A stretch of 64,000 bases of DNA from NCBI GenBank assembly GCA_028023455.1, contig JAQFVV010000156.1, positions 1,445,236 to 1,509,235 of the forward strand, in the 5' to 3' direction. The stretch's first letter is position 1. The number at the start of each line of letters is the position of its first letter. The translations under genes and the position numbers were made by a program. The notes under the pieces are model-generated. The model saw only the letters and a program-made list of their open reading frames with translations, had not been told where the DNA came from and ran no database searches. This stretch comes from Epiperipatus broadwayi. Taxonomy: Eukaryota > Onychophora > Udeonychophora > Euonychophora > Peripatidae. Below are positions 26,142-37,450 of this stretch, piece after piece.

Positions 26142-26150
26142 AAAAAAAAA
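26142..26150 (-). other. Homopolymer frameshift within the RT catalytic motif
   Basis: On the minus strand the codons for the phenylalanines before the catalytic Asp-Asp fall in a run of nine T. Both flanking frames are well conserved, and a run of eight would keep one frame through the motif. One extra base therefore explains the break. It may be a real mutation or a sequencing error in the homopolymer. Confidence 0.8.
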
Positions 26151-27027
26151 GACCCGACAATGTATATACTCTCTTGCCACCTATTAATGGTATCTCTATC
26201 CCTCTTCCAAGACTTTCTATTGCTCTCTCCATTTCACTCAAATACAACACAAACAAAATAGGTGACATAGGGCATCCTTGCCTCAGTCCCACCACATTTT
26301 TAACTTTAACAGATTCTATATCCCCTAATTGATATGTATAGTAATTATTTTCATATAATTTCTTAATAACACCCACTAAAGCTTCATCCATTCCCAGATT
26401 TGCTAAACTTATCCATAATCTACTTCTATTCACTCTATCATATGCCTTCTCTATATCTATAAAACTCATATATAACTGTCTACCTGAATTTCTACTCATA
26501 TCTATAAGTTGTGTAACTACAAATAAACTATCTCCTATACGCCTATCTGACCTAAAGCCTCCTTGCATTTCCCCCACTACATTATTTTCTTCCATCCACT
26601 TTGCAACTCTTCCAGCCACCATATATGAAAAAACTTTATATAAAACTGATGTTACCGCTATTGGTCTATAATTATTTAACTTTCTATGATCCTTACCTTT
26701 TCCTTTAAATAATAATCTTACTCTTGTATTACTCCAGCTACCCGGAAAAACTCTCTTCTGTGCCATCTTATTAAAACATGATAGTAACTTTACTTTTGCC
26801 CTATGCCCTAAATTCATTACCATCTCTGCTGCCCATCCATCTAACCCTCTTGCCTTACCACTTTTCAATTTCTTCCCTGCCTCATTCAGTTCCTTTTCTG
26901 TAAAGCTAATATTCCCATTACTATATGCTTTCATATTTTCTATCCCTCTGTCCTTCACATCTAACATCTTTTCTATATCCATTACACAACTATTCAATAT
27001 TCTCTCTAGAGCTACAATCTTATTCCC
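26151..27027 (-). pseudogene. LINE ORF2, reverse transcriptase segment
   Basis: This is the fingers-palm portion of the reverse transcriptase, which copies the element's RNA at the nicked target. Numbering from 26997, visible motifs are KARGLDGWAAEM (48-59), NNYRPIAVTSVLYKVF (108-123), QGGFRSDRRIGDSLF (145-159), motif A FIDIEKAYDRV with the catalytic Asp at 181, and motif B GLRQGCPMSPILF (237-249). The Asp-Asp box is in the next frame, beyond the homopolymer slip. The frame extends upstream of 26997 to about 27027, where it joins the endonuclease frame across another one-base slip. It would be functional only if both slips were absent. Confidence 0.92.
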
Positions 27028-28391
27028 TCCTCATCCAGTAGTACTATCTCTCTCTCCCCTAAATTCCTCCTTTTAATGTAATTCCAAAATTTTTTACTCC
27101 CATCTCTTCCACTTTTATTAATATCATCCAATAATTTACTATTTAGTTTCATTCTCTCTCTATAATTATCTATTTTAGCTAACTTCTTCTTTTCTAAGTA
27201 CTTTTCCCATTTAGCATTAATATCTTTTTCACTTTCTTTGTTCTTAATAGCACACTTATATTCTCTGCATGCTTTTTTCCTCTCTTTTACACTTTTACTA
27301 ACTCTCATTTTTCTATTACTTTTATTCTTCTGAATATTCTCACCTAAAACCCTATTTGCCACTTTTTCTATTTCATCACACCAGTCCTCATACTCATTTC
27401 CAACCAACTCTTCCATGGTTTCTTCAACTTGTATTCTATACTCTTCTAACTTATTCTTATCATTCACTCTCCATCCACATCTTTCACTATTGTTTCTACT
27501 TTTATTTCTATTTTCCATCACATTACTAACCATTTCAATTACAAAGAAATTATGATCACTATTACATACTCTCTCTTCATTATCAAACACCTTAATTTTC
27601 TGTACTTTATCCATTCCCTCTTTCTCTACCAATACATAATCTATTGTGTGGGATATATTATTCCTAGACCATGTGTATTGTCCCTCATAAATATTTGATA
27701 AGTTTCCAATGCTCAAATTTACTCTCTGACAAAATTCCTTCAAAAGCTGTCCATTCTTATTGTCTACATCATCAATTTCTTCAATATGCCCATTCATATC
27801 TCCTATAACCATTATTCTCTTCCCCTTTTCTTTAAAACTCTGTATATCCTTAACTAGGCATGCATATATGCTATTGTTCCATTCCATTATAGTTTGACTA
27901 TCTCCAGTAGCTATATAAACTATAGCCACCATCCATTCTTGTTTTCCCAACCTTATTTCAAACCACAAATGTTCTTGGCATTTAACAGTATTTAAATATT
28001 TTTTTGATATAACACCTATACCACCACCCTTTTTTTCTTTCTCTTTTCTATTTATACCCTGCCATACCAAATCTTCCAAAACAGGTTCTTCATCTTCTCT
28101 TAGATGTGTTTCCACTACTGCTAATACCTCAAGCCCTTCATTTTCAATTGCTTTGTTTAATTCCTGCCACTTTTCTGATCTCCTACCACCTTGCATATTC
28201 AAATACCCAATTTTAACAATTTTTTCTTTCCTAACTACTCTTTTATAAATTTTTTTGATTCTTTCTTCTCCATTATGTTTATAAATAACTTGCTTACTAT
28301 TAATTTTACAGACCCATTCCCTCTCCACATCTACATTTATATCTAAATCAACTGCCCTTTGTTTATTCCTTACCTCCCATCCATTCTTCAT
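27012..28391 (-). pseudogene. LINE ORF2, N-terminal APE-type endonuclease segment
   Basis: It starts with ATG at 28391, 38 bp after the ORF1 stop. The exonuclease-endonuclease-phosphatase fold is recognisable: GYLNMQGG (Asn65), VVETHL (Glu94), KGGGIGV (121-127), VIGDMNGH (Asp198, Asn200), TIDYVL (Asp251) and the C-terminal SDH (Asp279, His280). These are the expected metal-binding and catalytic positions for nicking target DNA. A lysine/arginine-rich linker (about 370-440) leads towards the RT. The frame ends at a stop (27012-27014) just after a one-base slip near 27024-27030. Confidence 0.93.
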
Positions 28392-28429
28392 CTTTTTAAT
28401 AACACTACAATTTAAAATCCCACCCCCCT

Positions 28430-29464
28430 TTACAAGTTTCCCGAACTACATTCTTTATAAATCAGACTCCCTAAAACTTCACTTCCTTGTTTCCCTAAGT
28501 GCAACCCATCTTTCCCAAATAACTCCCTCTTCCCAATAAAAAAATCCCACACATCCACAAACGTAACATCATTTCTCTCACACAATTCTTTCAATCTCTC
28601 ATTTATAGAACATGCCCTATCTAACATATACCTTTTATCAAATCTTGGTAATAATCCAACTATTCCTACTCTTCCTTTAACCATACTCAAATTCCTAATC
28701 AATTCTGTGTACTCACCCATTACTCTCTCTGATGCCTCTGATAAATTATTAGTCCCTACCATAACATATACATCTCTATTCCCTTGCTTCTTTATTTTAT
28801 CTGTAACATCCCTAATTTTAGCTCCCGGCAAACATACTCTTACATACCTGTTTCTATTTTCCCTTGCAATTATATCTCCACATTCTCTTATTAATGAATC
28901 CCCTATCAATACTGTCTCATAGTCTACTTTCTCTGCTTCATTCACAACCTTCTCTACCACCTTCTGGACTTCCTTATCTACTTCTTCCTTATCATTCCTA
29001 CTCAATAATACCTTTATCTGCTCACACTTCTTCTCTAACAATTTTAATTTTGCTTCTACATCCTTTACATCTTCCTCTATCCTACTTATTCTTTGGCCAA
29101 CCATCTCCAATGCACTACCTATTTTTCCATCCATATCTCTTGTCACTCCACTACAAACACACTCTATCCTACCTTCCTCAACTATGTTTTGTTCCATTTC
29201 TCCTGACTTCCTGCCTTCCTCAACTACGTTTTGCTCCATTTCTCCTGACTTACTCTTTACGCTATCTACACTTTGAAACCACTTTTTCACCTCTTTTATC
29301 ACATTCACACACTGTCTATATAATCATAACCCTGCTACATCCTTCCTTGTCTTATTTAAGCATTTCAAGTGGAAAATCTGATCACATATATTACATTCTA
29401 CCACAGCACCTCTAATTCCTTTCTGACGACTATATATGCATTGTAAAATACAAATGCAATCCAT
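28430..29464 (-). pseudogene. LINE ORF1: PHD-like finger, coiled coil and SGNH esterase
   Basis: The long open part (28430-29308, 292 codons) contains two 14-residue repeats, a predicted coiled coil (about 65-125, EE/KK-rich heptads) and an SGNH/GDSL-type hydrolase. The hydrolase shows VLIGDSLI (Ser138), GTNN (185-188) and KDGLHL (Asp267, His270). In-frame sequence runs upstream 52 codons to an ATG at 29464 and encodes C-x2-C-x4-H-x2-C, like part of a PHD zinc finger. It is interrupted by TGA at 29324-29326, where a tryptophan codon would fit, and one expected cysteine is tyrosine. PHD-coiled-coil-esterase ORF1 proteins are known from CR1/L2 elements. They bind nucleic acid; the role of the esterase is unsettled. 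Confidence 0.88.
29172..29255 (-). repeat. 42-bp in-frame tandem duplication in ORF1
   Basis: Units 29172-29213 and 29214-29255 differ at a few bases and encode two copies of a 14-residue unit, KSGEMEQN(V/I)VEEGR, ahead of the coiled coil. Because 42 is a multiple of three, the frame is kept. The sequence divergence suggests this is an older feature of the family rather than a new event. Confidence 0.85.
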
Positions 29465-29486
29465 ATTACTTATTTTCCAAGCCAAC

Positions 29487-29569
29487 TATTCTATATTTAA
29501 CTTTATACTTTTAAAAACGATCGATCCAATATTCTATATTTAACTTTATACTTTTAAAAACGATCGATC
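29487..29569 (-). repeat. 43-bp tandem duplication in the LINE 5' region
   Basis: Positions 29487-29529 and 29530-29569 repeat a block ending in the palindromic CGATCGATC, just upstream of the ORF1 ATG. Tandem repeats in LINE 5' UTRs often coincide with internal promoters, so this may be promoter sequence. That is inference only. Confidence 0.75.
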
Positions 29570-29600
29570 AATAATCACGTGTACCTTAGGCTTCTAAACG

Positions 29601-31580
29601 TTATCTTTTATCTCAAAATAACTGTTTTTAAATTAAAATTTTAAAAAAACTTTAGTAGCAAATTTAAACCAACTAATCTTACATATAACTTAGTTATAGA
29701 AATCCTTACATTAACACACATTCAACAAAAAGATTTTTTTTTTTAAACTGCTATATTTTTAAAATGGCGATTGAAACACTTTTTTTTTTTTTATAATAAT
29801 TTTGATCTTTCTAAATTAAAAAAAAATATCTCTCTTGATCACAATTTACTCCTCACTTTCATACCACAATTAAAATATTTAAATGGATGATTTCAGATGA
29901 TTAATCGCATAAAAAAGATATCAAACTTAGCTGAAATTGAAGTCAGTGACCAGTACTATTCTCAAACAGTCAGTTATAGATATCCCCCTTACACTGACAC
30001 CTGATGGACAATGAATGAATAAATAATCATTACCTAGAGTAATGTGGTATAATATAATATTTAGCATAGCATAATTCCCATTATAATATAATAATTTCAG
30101 GATTGTTATTTTTTAAAAAAATACATTATTTTTAAGTTTTCGTTGATGTCATTTTTGAATTTTTTTATGAAACTTATGGTGGCTCCACCAAAAGATACAT
30201 CATACATGTAAATAGAATCAATAGCAATTATAAACTAAAATTTAAAATACACCATTGAAAGTAATGCTTAAGAAACAAATGAAGAAATTTTTGAATTTAA
30301 AGAGACATTAGATTTAGTAGTTTTTTTTTTTTTTTCAGATTTAAAGTTCATCTTAATAATTGTTAAGCCTAATTATTATATAGTACATATCTGTTGTTTC
30401 TAATTTATCTAAATGAAAAATATGAACTTCTTAACAATCTTTCTCAAATATCTACATTATTCATTCATTTTTAAACATATTAAAAGTTTAATATGCATAG
30501 GATATTTTAAGTAAAGATTTATCAACATGCAATTATTAGAGATTTATTTACATACTGTCAGTTTTAATTTTGTAATGATATAGTAACCTTCATTATCAAT
30601 TTTGACACTTAAATAAATCCTGATTAAACAAATCTAGGATATATTATTTCAATGTAAAAACGAAGAGTCAAAATATATTAATACTCATTATCTTTCTCTC
30701 CACCAGAGAACTTTCTAAATTAGGGCATTTTTAATGTTTTTGAAGTATATTCAAGTGTCAGGTACATAATTTTATATTTCATGATATTACCTTAGAAAGT
30801 ATTAATATTTACAATGTAATAAATAAATAAACTTGTACATAAATTGATTTCTAACAGTTATATATTAGTGATATATAAAATAACTGCATCAATTAAAAAT
30901 CAAGATTTCAGTTTGAAACTATTCAGAAAACTGGAAATCTTTAAAAATTCCTCCATTATTGCTCTTAAAAATTATATCATTTACAAAAAAAAAAAATCTA
31001 GTAAAAAAATTTTTTTTTTTCCTAAAATATTTTAAAAGCAAAAAAAAGACTACTAAAATATGTAAAAAATGAGAGATGATGTTATAATTAAATACCCATC
31101 AGCTATCACCCTCTACATAGAAAAGATAATGAATTTTCAGGTACTATATCATTACTAACTTTCTTTCCAACATCAAGTTGTGTCACACTTTTGAGATTTT
31201 TATTCTCTTCTATAACTTTTCTTGCCAATTCCCAATTATATTCTCATTAATTCTTCTTGTATCATTTTACAAATCTCGATATATTCAGTTCTTAAAGGTT
31301 CATTTAAAAATATTTCCATATACCTTTTCTTCATACATTGTCATCTCAGTAGAAAATTTACAGGTAAATTGATACTTTTTTGTACGAGTTACCTTTCTTG
31401 CAGTTCTTAACAAAATATCGTTTATTTTCTTACTGATTTCATTCAATTTCAAAATTTTCATATTTAAAATTTTTTTCAAAATTTTAATTAAAATTCATTA
31501 AAGCATTTCTAAAAGTTAGAAATATCAATTGTTAATAATATTTTTCTTAAATAGTTTTCATCCCTCTAATTTTGCATTAA
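29601..31580. other. AT-rich DNA, possibly including the LINE 5' end; no gene seen
   Basis: AT-rich with long T runs (for example about 29780 and 30325). The LINE 5' boundary lies somewhere between about 29570 and 30000 and cannot be placed without a second full copy. The rest shows nothing recognisable. Confidence 0.4.
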
Positions 31581-31589
31581 AGCATATCT

Positions 31590-32640
31590 TATATCTCACT
31601 AATCAATAATCCTTCACTATGTTAAATCTATTCTGAAATATGTATTTTCTGTTAATCAAATTATAATCTAATTCTATTCTATCTTCATTTGGATACTTCC
31701 ATGGCCATTTCCATTTAATATTTTTTTGCAAAGAAAAAATTCATAATGTATTGCTTTTCTTTTTCTACAAACTCCTTAAGTCGTTAGTCCTCTCTCATTT
31801 CTATTGCTATAACCAAATATAGCTATCCTACAGCAATTTCATTTTTCAATAATTTACCAATTCTAGCATTAGAGTCTTTCATGACAATTTTAATATTTTG
31901 TTTGGTCTGATCAAAAGCATTTTTTATATCCGTATAAAAATCCTATTCTTCATCACTACAATTAGAACTTATTGGTGCATAAACCGGAATTACCTGCATA
32001 TGGTGTATCTTCCAATATTTTGAAAACTAACCTTCATATTCTATCTGATACGCCATCCCTCTTCACGATGTTGTTCTTCCACTTTTTATTTATATCAAAT
32101 CCCTTCCATTTATGCTTCCAATATTTATGTCTTTATAATAAAGTGCATATCCACTTTTAAAATTAATTGACTCTTCACAATTTCTTCTATCTTCACAAAA
32201 TTTAATTTTTTTCCATTTAATATTAGATTGATCTTCAAATTCATGCACCCCCCCCCCCCGAAAACGATTTGCTGTTGCAATTAAAAGTCATTGAATGACA
32301 GCCTGAATCTGCTCAGGGGCTTCTTATCACCCTCTGTCACTATCTCCTAATTCCTGCCTTGATTGGTGATTTTATAGCCTCCTGGGAATAAAAGCCATAA
32401 TTTAGTTTTGTCTGTCATGATTGTAAATACCTTCTAAAAAAAAAAAATCATTCACGTATACAGTGATTGTGCCTTCAATAAAACTCAATATTTCAATTAA
32501 AACTATCAGACAACTGTAAAAAAAAAAATCATGGTATTGGTTGATTTAAACTCAGAGGTAGAAAGTTAGTAAACTCATACCACTGATTAAAGTGCGTTGA
32601 TGAGCAGCCCATCGATATTTCATTTACTATATAGAAGTGA
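31590..32640 (-). pseudogene. Relic of an RTE-like LINE, 5' region with APE endonuclease
   Basis: Read on the minus strand, broken frames carry RTE-type endonuclease blocks: a GVSDRI segment (about 32070), AFDQTKQNIKIVMKDSNARIG (31857-31918; the GDxNAxxG motif in decayed form) and QYIMNFFFAKK followed by a segment resembling the W-x-SPN...IDYI block. Many stops are present. A second copy of the same region, also minus-strand, is at 41815-42545, which supports the boundaries. Sequence upstream in element sense (32280-32640) is shared by both copies and is probably 5' UTR. Confidence 0.6.
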
Positions 32641-33009
32641 TATTTATATATGCTACATGCATATAAATTGAAAAATTTCGAAGGAATTTTTAAATTAAAA
32701 GTTTTTAACAATTTTTCATAAGAAAAAATTACATATATAAGTATGTGCACAGATACGGCATTATTAATTCTAAGTTTATTTTAAAAGTAATTTAAAGCAA
32801 AATGTTACTTTTTATTAACATTTGTAAAGGTATTTTATAATTAGGTAAGTGGAAATGACATTATTGTATAAAATGTAATTAAATTCTTATAAACAGATAA
32901 ACAAATTAAGGAGATAAATATTTGATGTATTTAATCAAAACATTGTTATTTTGATGTAATCCCTTTCAAAGTTAAAATTTAATAAATGCTGTAATTTTTT
33001 TTTTTCATA
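32641..33009. other. AT-rich spacer, nothing recognised
   Basis: AT-rich, ending in a T run before the SINE. Confidence 0.4.
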
Positions 33010-33108
33010 TGTCATAGCATCGGCCGGGACGCGAACCCACAACCGTCTGCAACCAACTACTTGTTTGCAAGGCAGCTGCGATGACCTCTCGGCTAACAAC
33101 GCTTGACA
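33010..33108 (-). mobile_element. tRNA-derived SINE head, second copy
   Basis: On the minus strand it has a class II-like box A (TTAGCCGAGAGGTCA), a GCAGCTGCCTTGCAA anticodon-arm region, a long variable part, and box B GGTTCGCGTCC. It begins TGTCAAGCGTTG and ends with the partly complementary GATGCTATGACA, giving an extended acceptor-like stem. It aligns with 7371-7461. The box A resembles that of tRNA-Leu or tRNA-Ser. No terminal oligo-T was assigned. Confidence 0.65.
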
Positions 33109-33303
33109 TAAATGCTGTAATTGAACAAATCAGCTGTAGACCTAACAAAGTTTAGGAGTTATCTATAATCAATAGATAAATGATAGAAACAACCCACAAT
33201 AGAAACTGATTTAGCTGATAAGACAACAACTCAGTAAACCATACATAGGGACCCTCTGAAAATCATTTATTATTGCTTATTCTGCGTTAATTATTTTGTA
33301 ATT
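33109..33303. other. Spacer between SINE and hammerhead element
   Basis: No recognised feature. Confidence 0.4.
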
Positions 33304-33562
33304 ACTGAAATACAGGCTTATTATATACCTATATCAATATATAACATATAGGGTATATAAGCACAGACTTTCACACGACCCATCACTCTCCACTCTATCT
33401 CAATCTGGACCAACTGATGATTGCTGGTTTAGCATGAAATACGGATATTGGTGATTATTTATTTTTTCGACATATATGTGTTCGAGTGTATCAGTGTTAT
33501 GAGATAGAATGGAAAGTGATGGGTCGTGTGAAAGTCTGTGCTCATATACCTTATATATTTAA
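33304..33562 (+). mobile_element. Hammerhead-bearing repeat (family 1) with 50-bp inverted arms
   Basis: A left arm at 33351-33400 and right arm at 33501-33550 are reverse complements with few mismatches (share GCACAGACTTTCACACGACC). They flank a hammerhead ribozyme. The outer segment, AAATACAGGCTTATTATATACCT, recurs at 36461, 36944 and, inverted, near 37580 and 47700, marking the family. There is no coding capacity, so it would depend on an enzyme supplied elsewhere. Confidence 0.75.
33409..33452 (+). ncRNA. Hammerhead ribozyme motif, copy 1
   Basis: The core boxes are CTGATGA (33414-33420) and GAAA (33436-33439). Stem I pairs ACCAA (33409-33413) with TTGGT (33448-33452). Stem II pairs TGCT with AGCA around GGTTT. 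Stem III is ATAC/GGAT with one mismatch, so it is slightly worn. Cleavage would follow A33447. Known hammerheads in Penelope-type elements and retrozymes have similarly short stem III and may act as dimers. Confidence 0.75.
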
Positions 33563-36460
33563 TTATTTTGATGATTCTGCTTTAATTGTTTTACCGCTGA
33601 TTCTGTTTTGATTTATTATTGTGCTTTGTGTTAAATATAATGGCAGAGACTCTGGTCAAACTGGCCACAGTTGTGAGTCCATTGAGAGTTGCTGAGAAAC
33701 CATCAAATATTGTAGACCCATCTTAAGGAGTCTTGGGTCCAGTTTATATGTGTACTATATGCTGCCTAAGCTTCAAAAGTGTCCATTGCTTTAGGAAGAA
33801 ATCAGCCATCAATCAACAAGGAAAACACCATCAGATACTGCCTATTAAACAAAGAAAGTAAACGCATGTTAATAAAAACCATTTCCGTAAACAAGACCAG
33901 ACATTGCTATATTTGTAAAGACTCAGCCCACTAAAAGTCTATCAATACCAAAATTTGGAACTTAAACTTTTAGTGAGGAAAAGGGTAATGTGTGTGAACT
34001 TTGAATATATTATTACTGTCTATTAATAATATTAGATATTTTATCTCCTACATTTAATTTATAATGAAAATATTTTATAAATTATTATGATTAATTTTAT
34101 GTAGAAGTAGATCTGTTTATAAATTAGTATGACGAAGAATTGCTATTTTTTGTTAGTCACACCACAGTTCTGTCAGCATGTAAATCTAAAAAAGAAAAAT
34201 ATTTGTAATAAAGTAATTAGCTTATTATTGAAAACCCTCACCACATTCTTAAAACTTAATTAGGATTTTAAAATCAGAACTAGCATTAAGTACAGAAATT
34301 GTAAAAATAATAATTTAATCATTATCATGCGTAATGCTGATTAGTGATCTTTGGATAATATAAATAGGCTGTGCAAACAGGTTAAATTAAGAAAGATAGT
34401 CTTTTTAATAGCTAACAGTTTTAAACAAATATACCCTCCTGGTTTGGAAATAAGCAAGCATGAAAGGGATAATTGAGTGTTAAATTTACTTGAGCTGATG
34501 TACTTTTATTTCCAGCTGTTTTATCTATGTATAATGTTCATTTATGTGTATAGTTTTGTTTATTCATAAATGAGTGTGACACTATTTGCATCTGCCTTTG
34601 AGCAGTAATATGCGGTAGATTCACATTCCTACCATATATCATATGCTTCATATTATATATTCTTGCTTCATGCATGATTGTAGTGCAGATGCTGTTTTCT
34701 ACCTCTTACACTTACTTGTTTTCATTATTTACCAGCATTATAGTCTGAAAGTATTTCCATTAGCCCAAGTCTGTTAATAGTATAGTTTATTGATTGATTT
34801 TAGTGTATCCTTAAACTGTAAGTTAAATAAATCTTAAAACTGTGTTGTAATCAATTGTATTAATAAATAGATTGATAGTTAATCTGTGCAGTGAATTTAT
34901 ATCTATCCAGAGACAATTAAAATATATTGTGCTGTATATTGTCTGTGCACATAAAAATAATAATCAAATCAATAAATCTCTAACTGTATTAATTTGTATT
35001 CAAACTAAATAAGACAATTAAAAAAAAAATAATGGTACTAATCTACATTTAATCTGGGTACAAAAAATTAGCAGACTAGTGTTTTCTGTGGATTTTGTCA
35101 ATTATGTTATCATTTGTGTAGTAATAATGTAAAAAAATTGTAATATCTCATTATTTTTAGTATTTGATAATTAAAGTATGATAGAGTCTCTTGCATCTAT
35201 CTGATCTTAGGGGGCTATAAAAAAAAGTTGTTGATCATATGACATTAGAATGTGGAGATCCCATGCAAATTACCCTTGGGTAATTTTCACGTGTGCTGTA
35301 CATTTTAGACCATTACAATATAAATAATTCTGATAGAAAGGTAATCATCATTCACCTGTATTTTTAATATTATACTAGCAATGTTAAATACTAGTAAACT
35401 CTCAATACAAGTCACAAGATAAAAGCTTTTAAAAAGATAAATGGCAGTCTTATCTTTTGTACCTACATGCAGTTATATAGGCCAATCTTAAGCATCTTGA
35501 ACAGAGAGCATAAATATATTAGATTATTCATTTTACATACATTTCTATTTTATTATGTATTAACACTTGTAAATTGCTATATAATTGCACATAAGTACAA
35601 AAAATAAGATAGCCATTATTATCTTTTCAAAAGACTTTATTTTGTGACTTGGATTAATAATTTATTAGTATTCAACATCACTAATTGAATGTTAAAAGTA
35701 CATCACTTGTGTGAAGGATGATTACCTTCATATCAGAATTACAGTTTGACAGTGCACTAGTAAAAATGTCTAGATTATTTATGTAAATAATCACATTATA
35801 ATATCAGTTACAATGACAAAACGTATAGAGTGGACATTAAAAATTTACTCTGCTCAGTTGGGAATCCAATTCCTTTCTGCAGTGAAGATAATGCAATGGT
35901 TTATTATTCTGGTAGTATGTCATTTGAACTAATCTTACAATTAAATTAAACTTAAAGTTTTCTTTTAGATGTTTTTTTTATTACTATTTTTTTTTAAAAA
36001 AAATAAATAAATAAAATTTGTACAAAATATTAAAAAGGATTTCTCAGATTATGAGATATTTTAATACTCTAATAGTAGGTTAAGCACAACAATTCTAATC
36101 ATTTCACCAAACTGATATTCTTTTTTTAAAATTGTACTCAACTGAGAGTCAATCCAGGAACTTTTAGCTCAAAATCTTTTTTTTACCCCTGATATGGAAT
36201 TATAATCAAAAAGTAAACTATAATTTCCCCATACTTTGATGTATGCTATCTACACACTCTAAATAAAAGTTTTTAAATAAACTTCAATTATTTAATATTA
36301 GATATATGGGTGAAATTTATTTATTGCATTTATATCTAACTAAGGATGGTCAATCTATGGTACATCTATCAAACTTGGCAATCGCTGAATTAATTTTGGC
36401 ACATTGAACCTATGAAAATAAAAAGTAAAACTGGATTTTCTTAAAATAATATTATCTGAA
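33563..36460. other. AT-rich DNA, no gene recognised
   Basis: A fairly uniform stretch without convincing open frames or repeats. Confidence 0.45.
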
Positions 36461-36604
36461 ATACAGGCTTATTATATACCTGTATCAATATATATAATAT
36501 ATATAGGGTATATGAGCACAGACTTTCACATGACCCACTATTCACCACATTATCTCATATCACTGATACATTTGAACACATATATGTCGAAAAGATAAAT
36601 AATC

Positions 36605-36648
36605 ACCAATATGCATATTTCATGCTAAACCAGCAATCATCAGTTGGT
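36605..36648 (-). ncRNA. Hammerhead ribozyme motif, copy 2
   Basis: On the minus strand it has ACCAA/TTGGT stem I, CTGATGA (36637-36643), TGCT/AGCA stem II with loop GGTTT, and GAAA (36618-36621). Stem III is ATAT/GCAT with a mismatch. The conserved core is intact. Confidence 0.75.
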
Positions 36649-37091
36649 CCAAGATTATCATCTCCACACATATACACAATAAGTGCTCAGATATATATTA
36701 AAATAGCCAGTCTTCATACTTTAATGAATAGGCTTCAATCCACTCCACACTCCAACTCTTCACCCATCCATCCAATTAAAAAATCTGATGATGGAATGCT
36801 CAAAGGCCACCCTGAGGCTGAGCTTCTTGTCACACCCATATTGACCTAAAGTCAATCTGGCCTTTCATGTACAGGACCTAATCCATTTAATACATATACA
36901 AGGGATGAGCAGACATCTCTACTATGTAATAATTGAAATACAGGTTTATTATATACCTGTATCAATATATGTAATATATAGAGTATATGAGCACAGACTT
37001 TCACATGACTCACTACTCTATCTCATATCACTGATACACTTAAATACATATATGGCACTTAAATACATATATGTCGAAAAGATAAATAATT

Positions 37092-37135
37092 ACCAATATA
37101 CATATTTCATGCTAATCCAGCAATCATCAGTTGGT
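37092..37135 (-). ncRNA. Hammerhead ribozyme motif, copy 3
   Basis: Core boxes are intact on the minus strand. Stem I ACCAA/TTGGT is complete. Stem II is TGCT/AGCA with loop GGATT. Stem III is ATAT/GTAT, where the change to T is tolerated as a T-G wobble. It is one of the best copies for activity and lies 487 bp from copy 2 on the same strand. Confidence 0.8.
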
Positions 37136-37405
37136 CCAGATTATCATCTTCACACATATATACAATAAGTGCTCAGGTATATATTAAGATAGCCAATCTT
37201 CATACTTTAATGGACAGGCTTCAATCACACCACGCTCCAACTCTTCAACCATCCATCCAATTAAAAATCTGATGATGGAATGTTCAAAGACCACCTTGAG
37301 GCCGAGATTCTTATCACACCCATATTGACATAAAGTCAATCTGACCGCTCATGTATAGGACATAATCCATTTAATACATTTACAAGGGATGGGCTGATAA
37401 TCTGA

Positions 37406-37450
37406 ACCAACTGAAGATTGCTGGTTTAGCATGAAATACGTATATTAAGT
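37406..37450 (+). ncRNA. Hammerhead ribozyme motif, copy 4 (worn stem I)
   Basis: CTGAAGA (37411-37417) is an allowed variant at the variable core position. Stem II TGCT/AGCA and stem III ATAC/GTAT are intact and GAAA is at 37433-37436. The 3' side of stem I reads TTAAG instead of TTGGT, which weakens pairing. Confidence 0.65.

Larger units (their letters stand above)
24805..29600 (-). mobile_element. Nearly full-length CR1/L2-like LINE retrotransposon, recently inactivated
   Basis: Read on the minus strand it has, in order, a 5' region with a 43-bp tandem duplication, ORF1 (28430-29464) and ORF2 (24912-28391), then a ~105-bp 3' UTR ending in short GATGTGATG-type repeats (as seen on the plus strand). 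ORF1 carries a PHD-like finger, a coiled coil and an SGNH esterase; ORF2 carries an APE endonuclease, a reverse transcriptase and a C-terminal CCHC. This architecture is known for CR1/L2-group elements; exact clade assignment needs a tree. Three lesions break it: a TGA in ORF1 and two single-base frameshifts in ORF2. Most motifs are otherwise intact, so it seems young. Related fragments lie at 2056-2564 and 13713-13978. The 5' end is uncertain (about 29570-30000). Confidence 0.93.

Noticed and set aside
25441-26187. Several 60-65 codon plus-strand frames
   Set aside because: They are shadows on the opposite strand of LINE ORF2.
28864-29415. 183-codon plus-strand open frame rich in leucine, serine and proline
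   Set aside because: It is the antisense of LINE ORF1, whose domains are clear on the minus strand.
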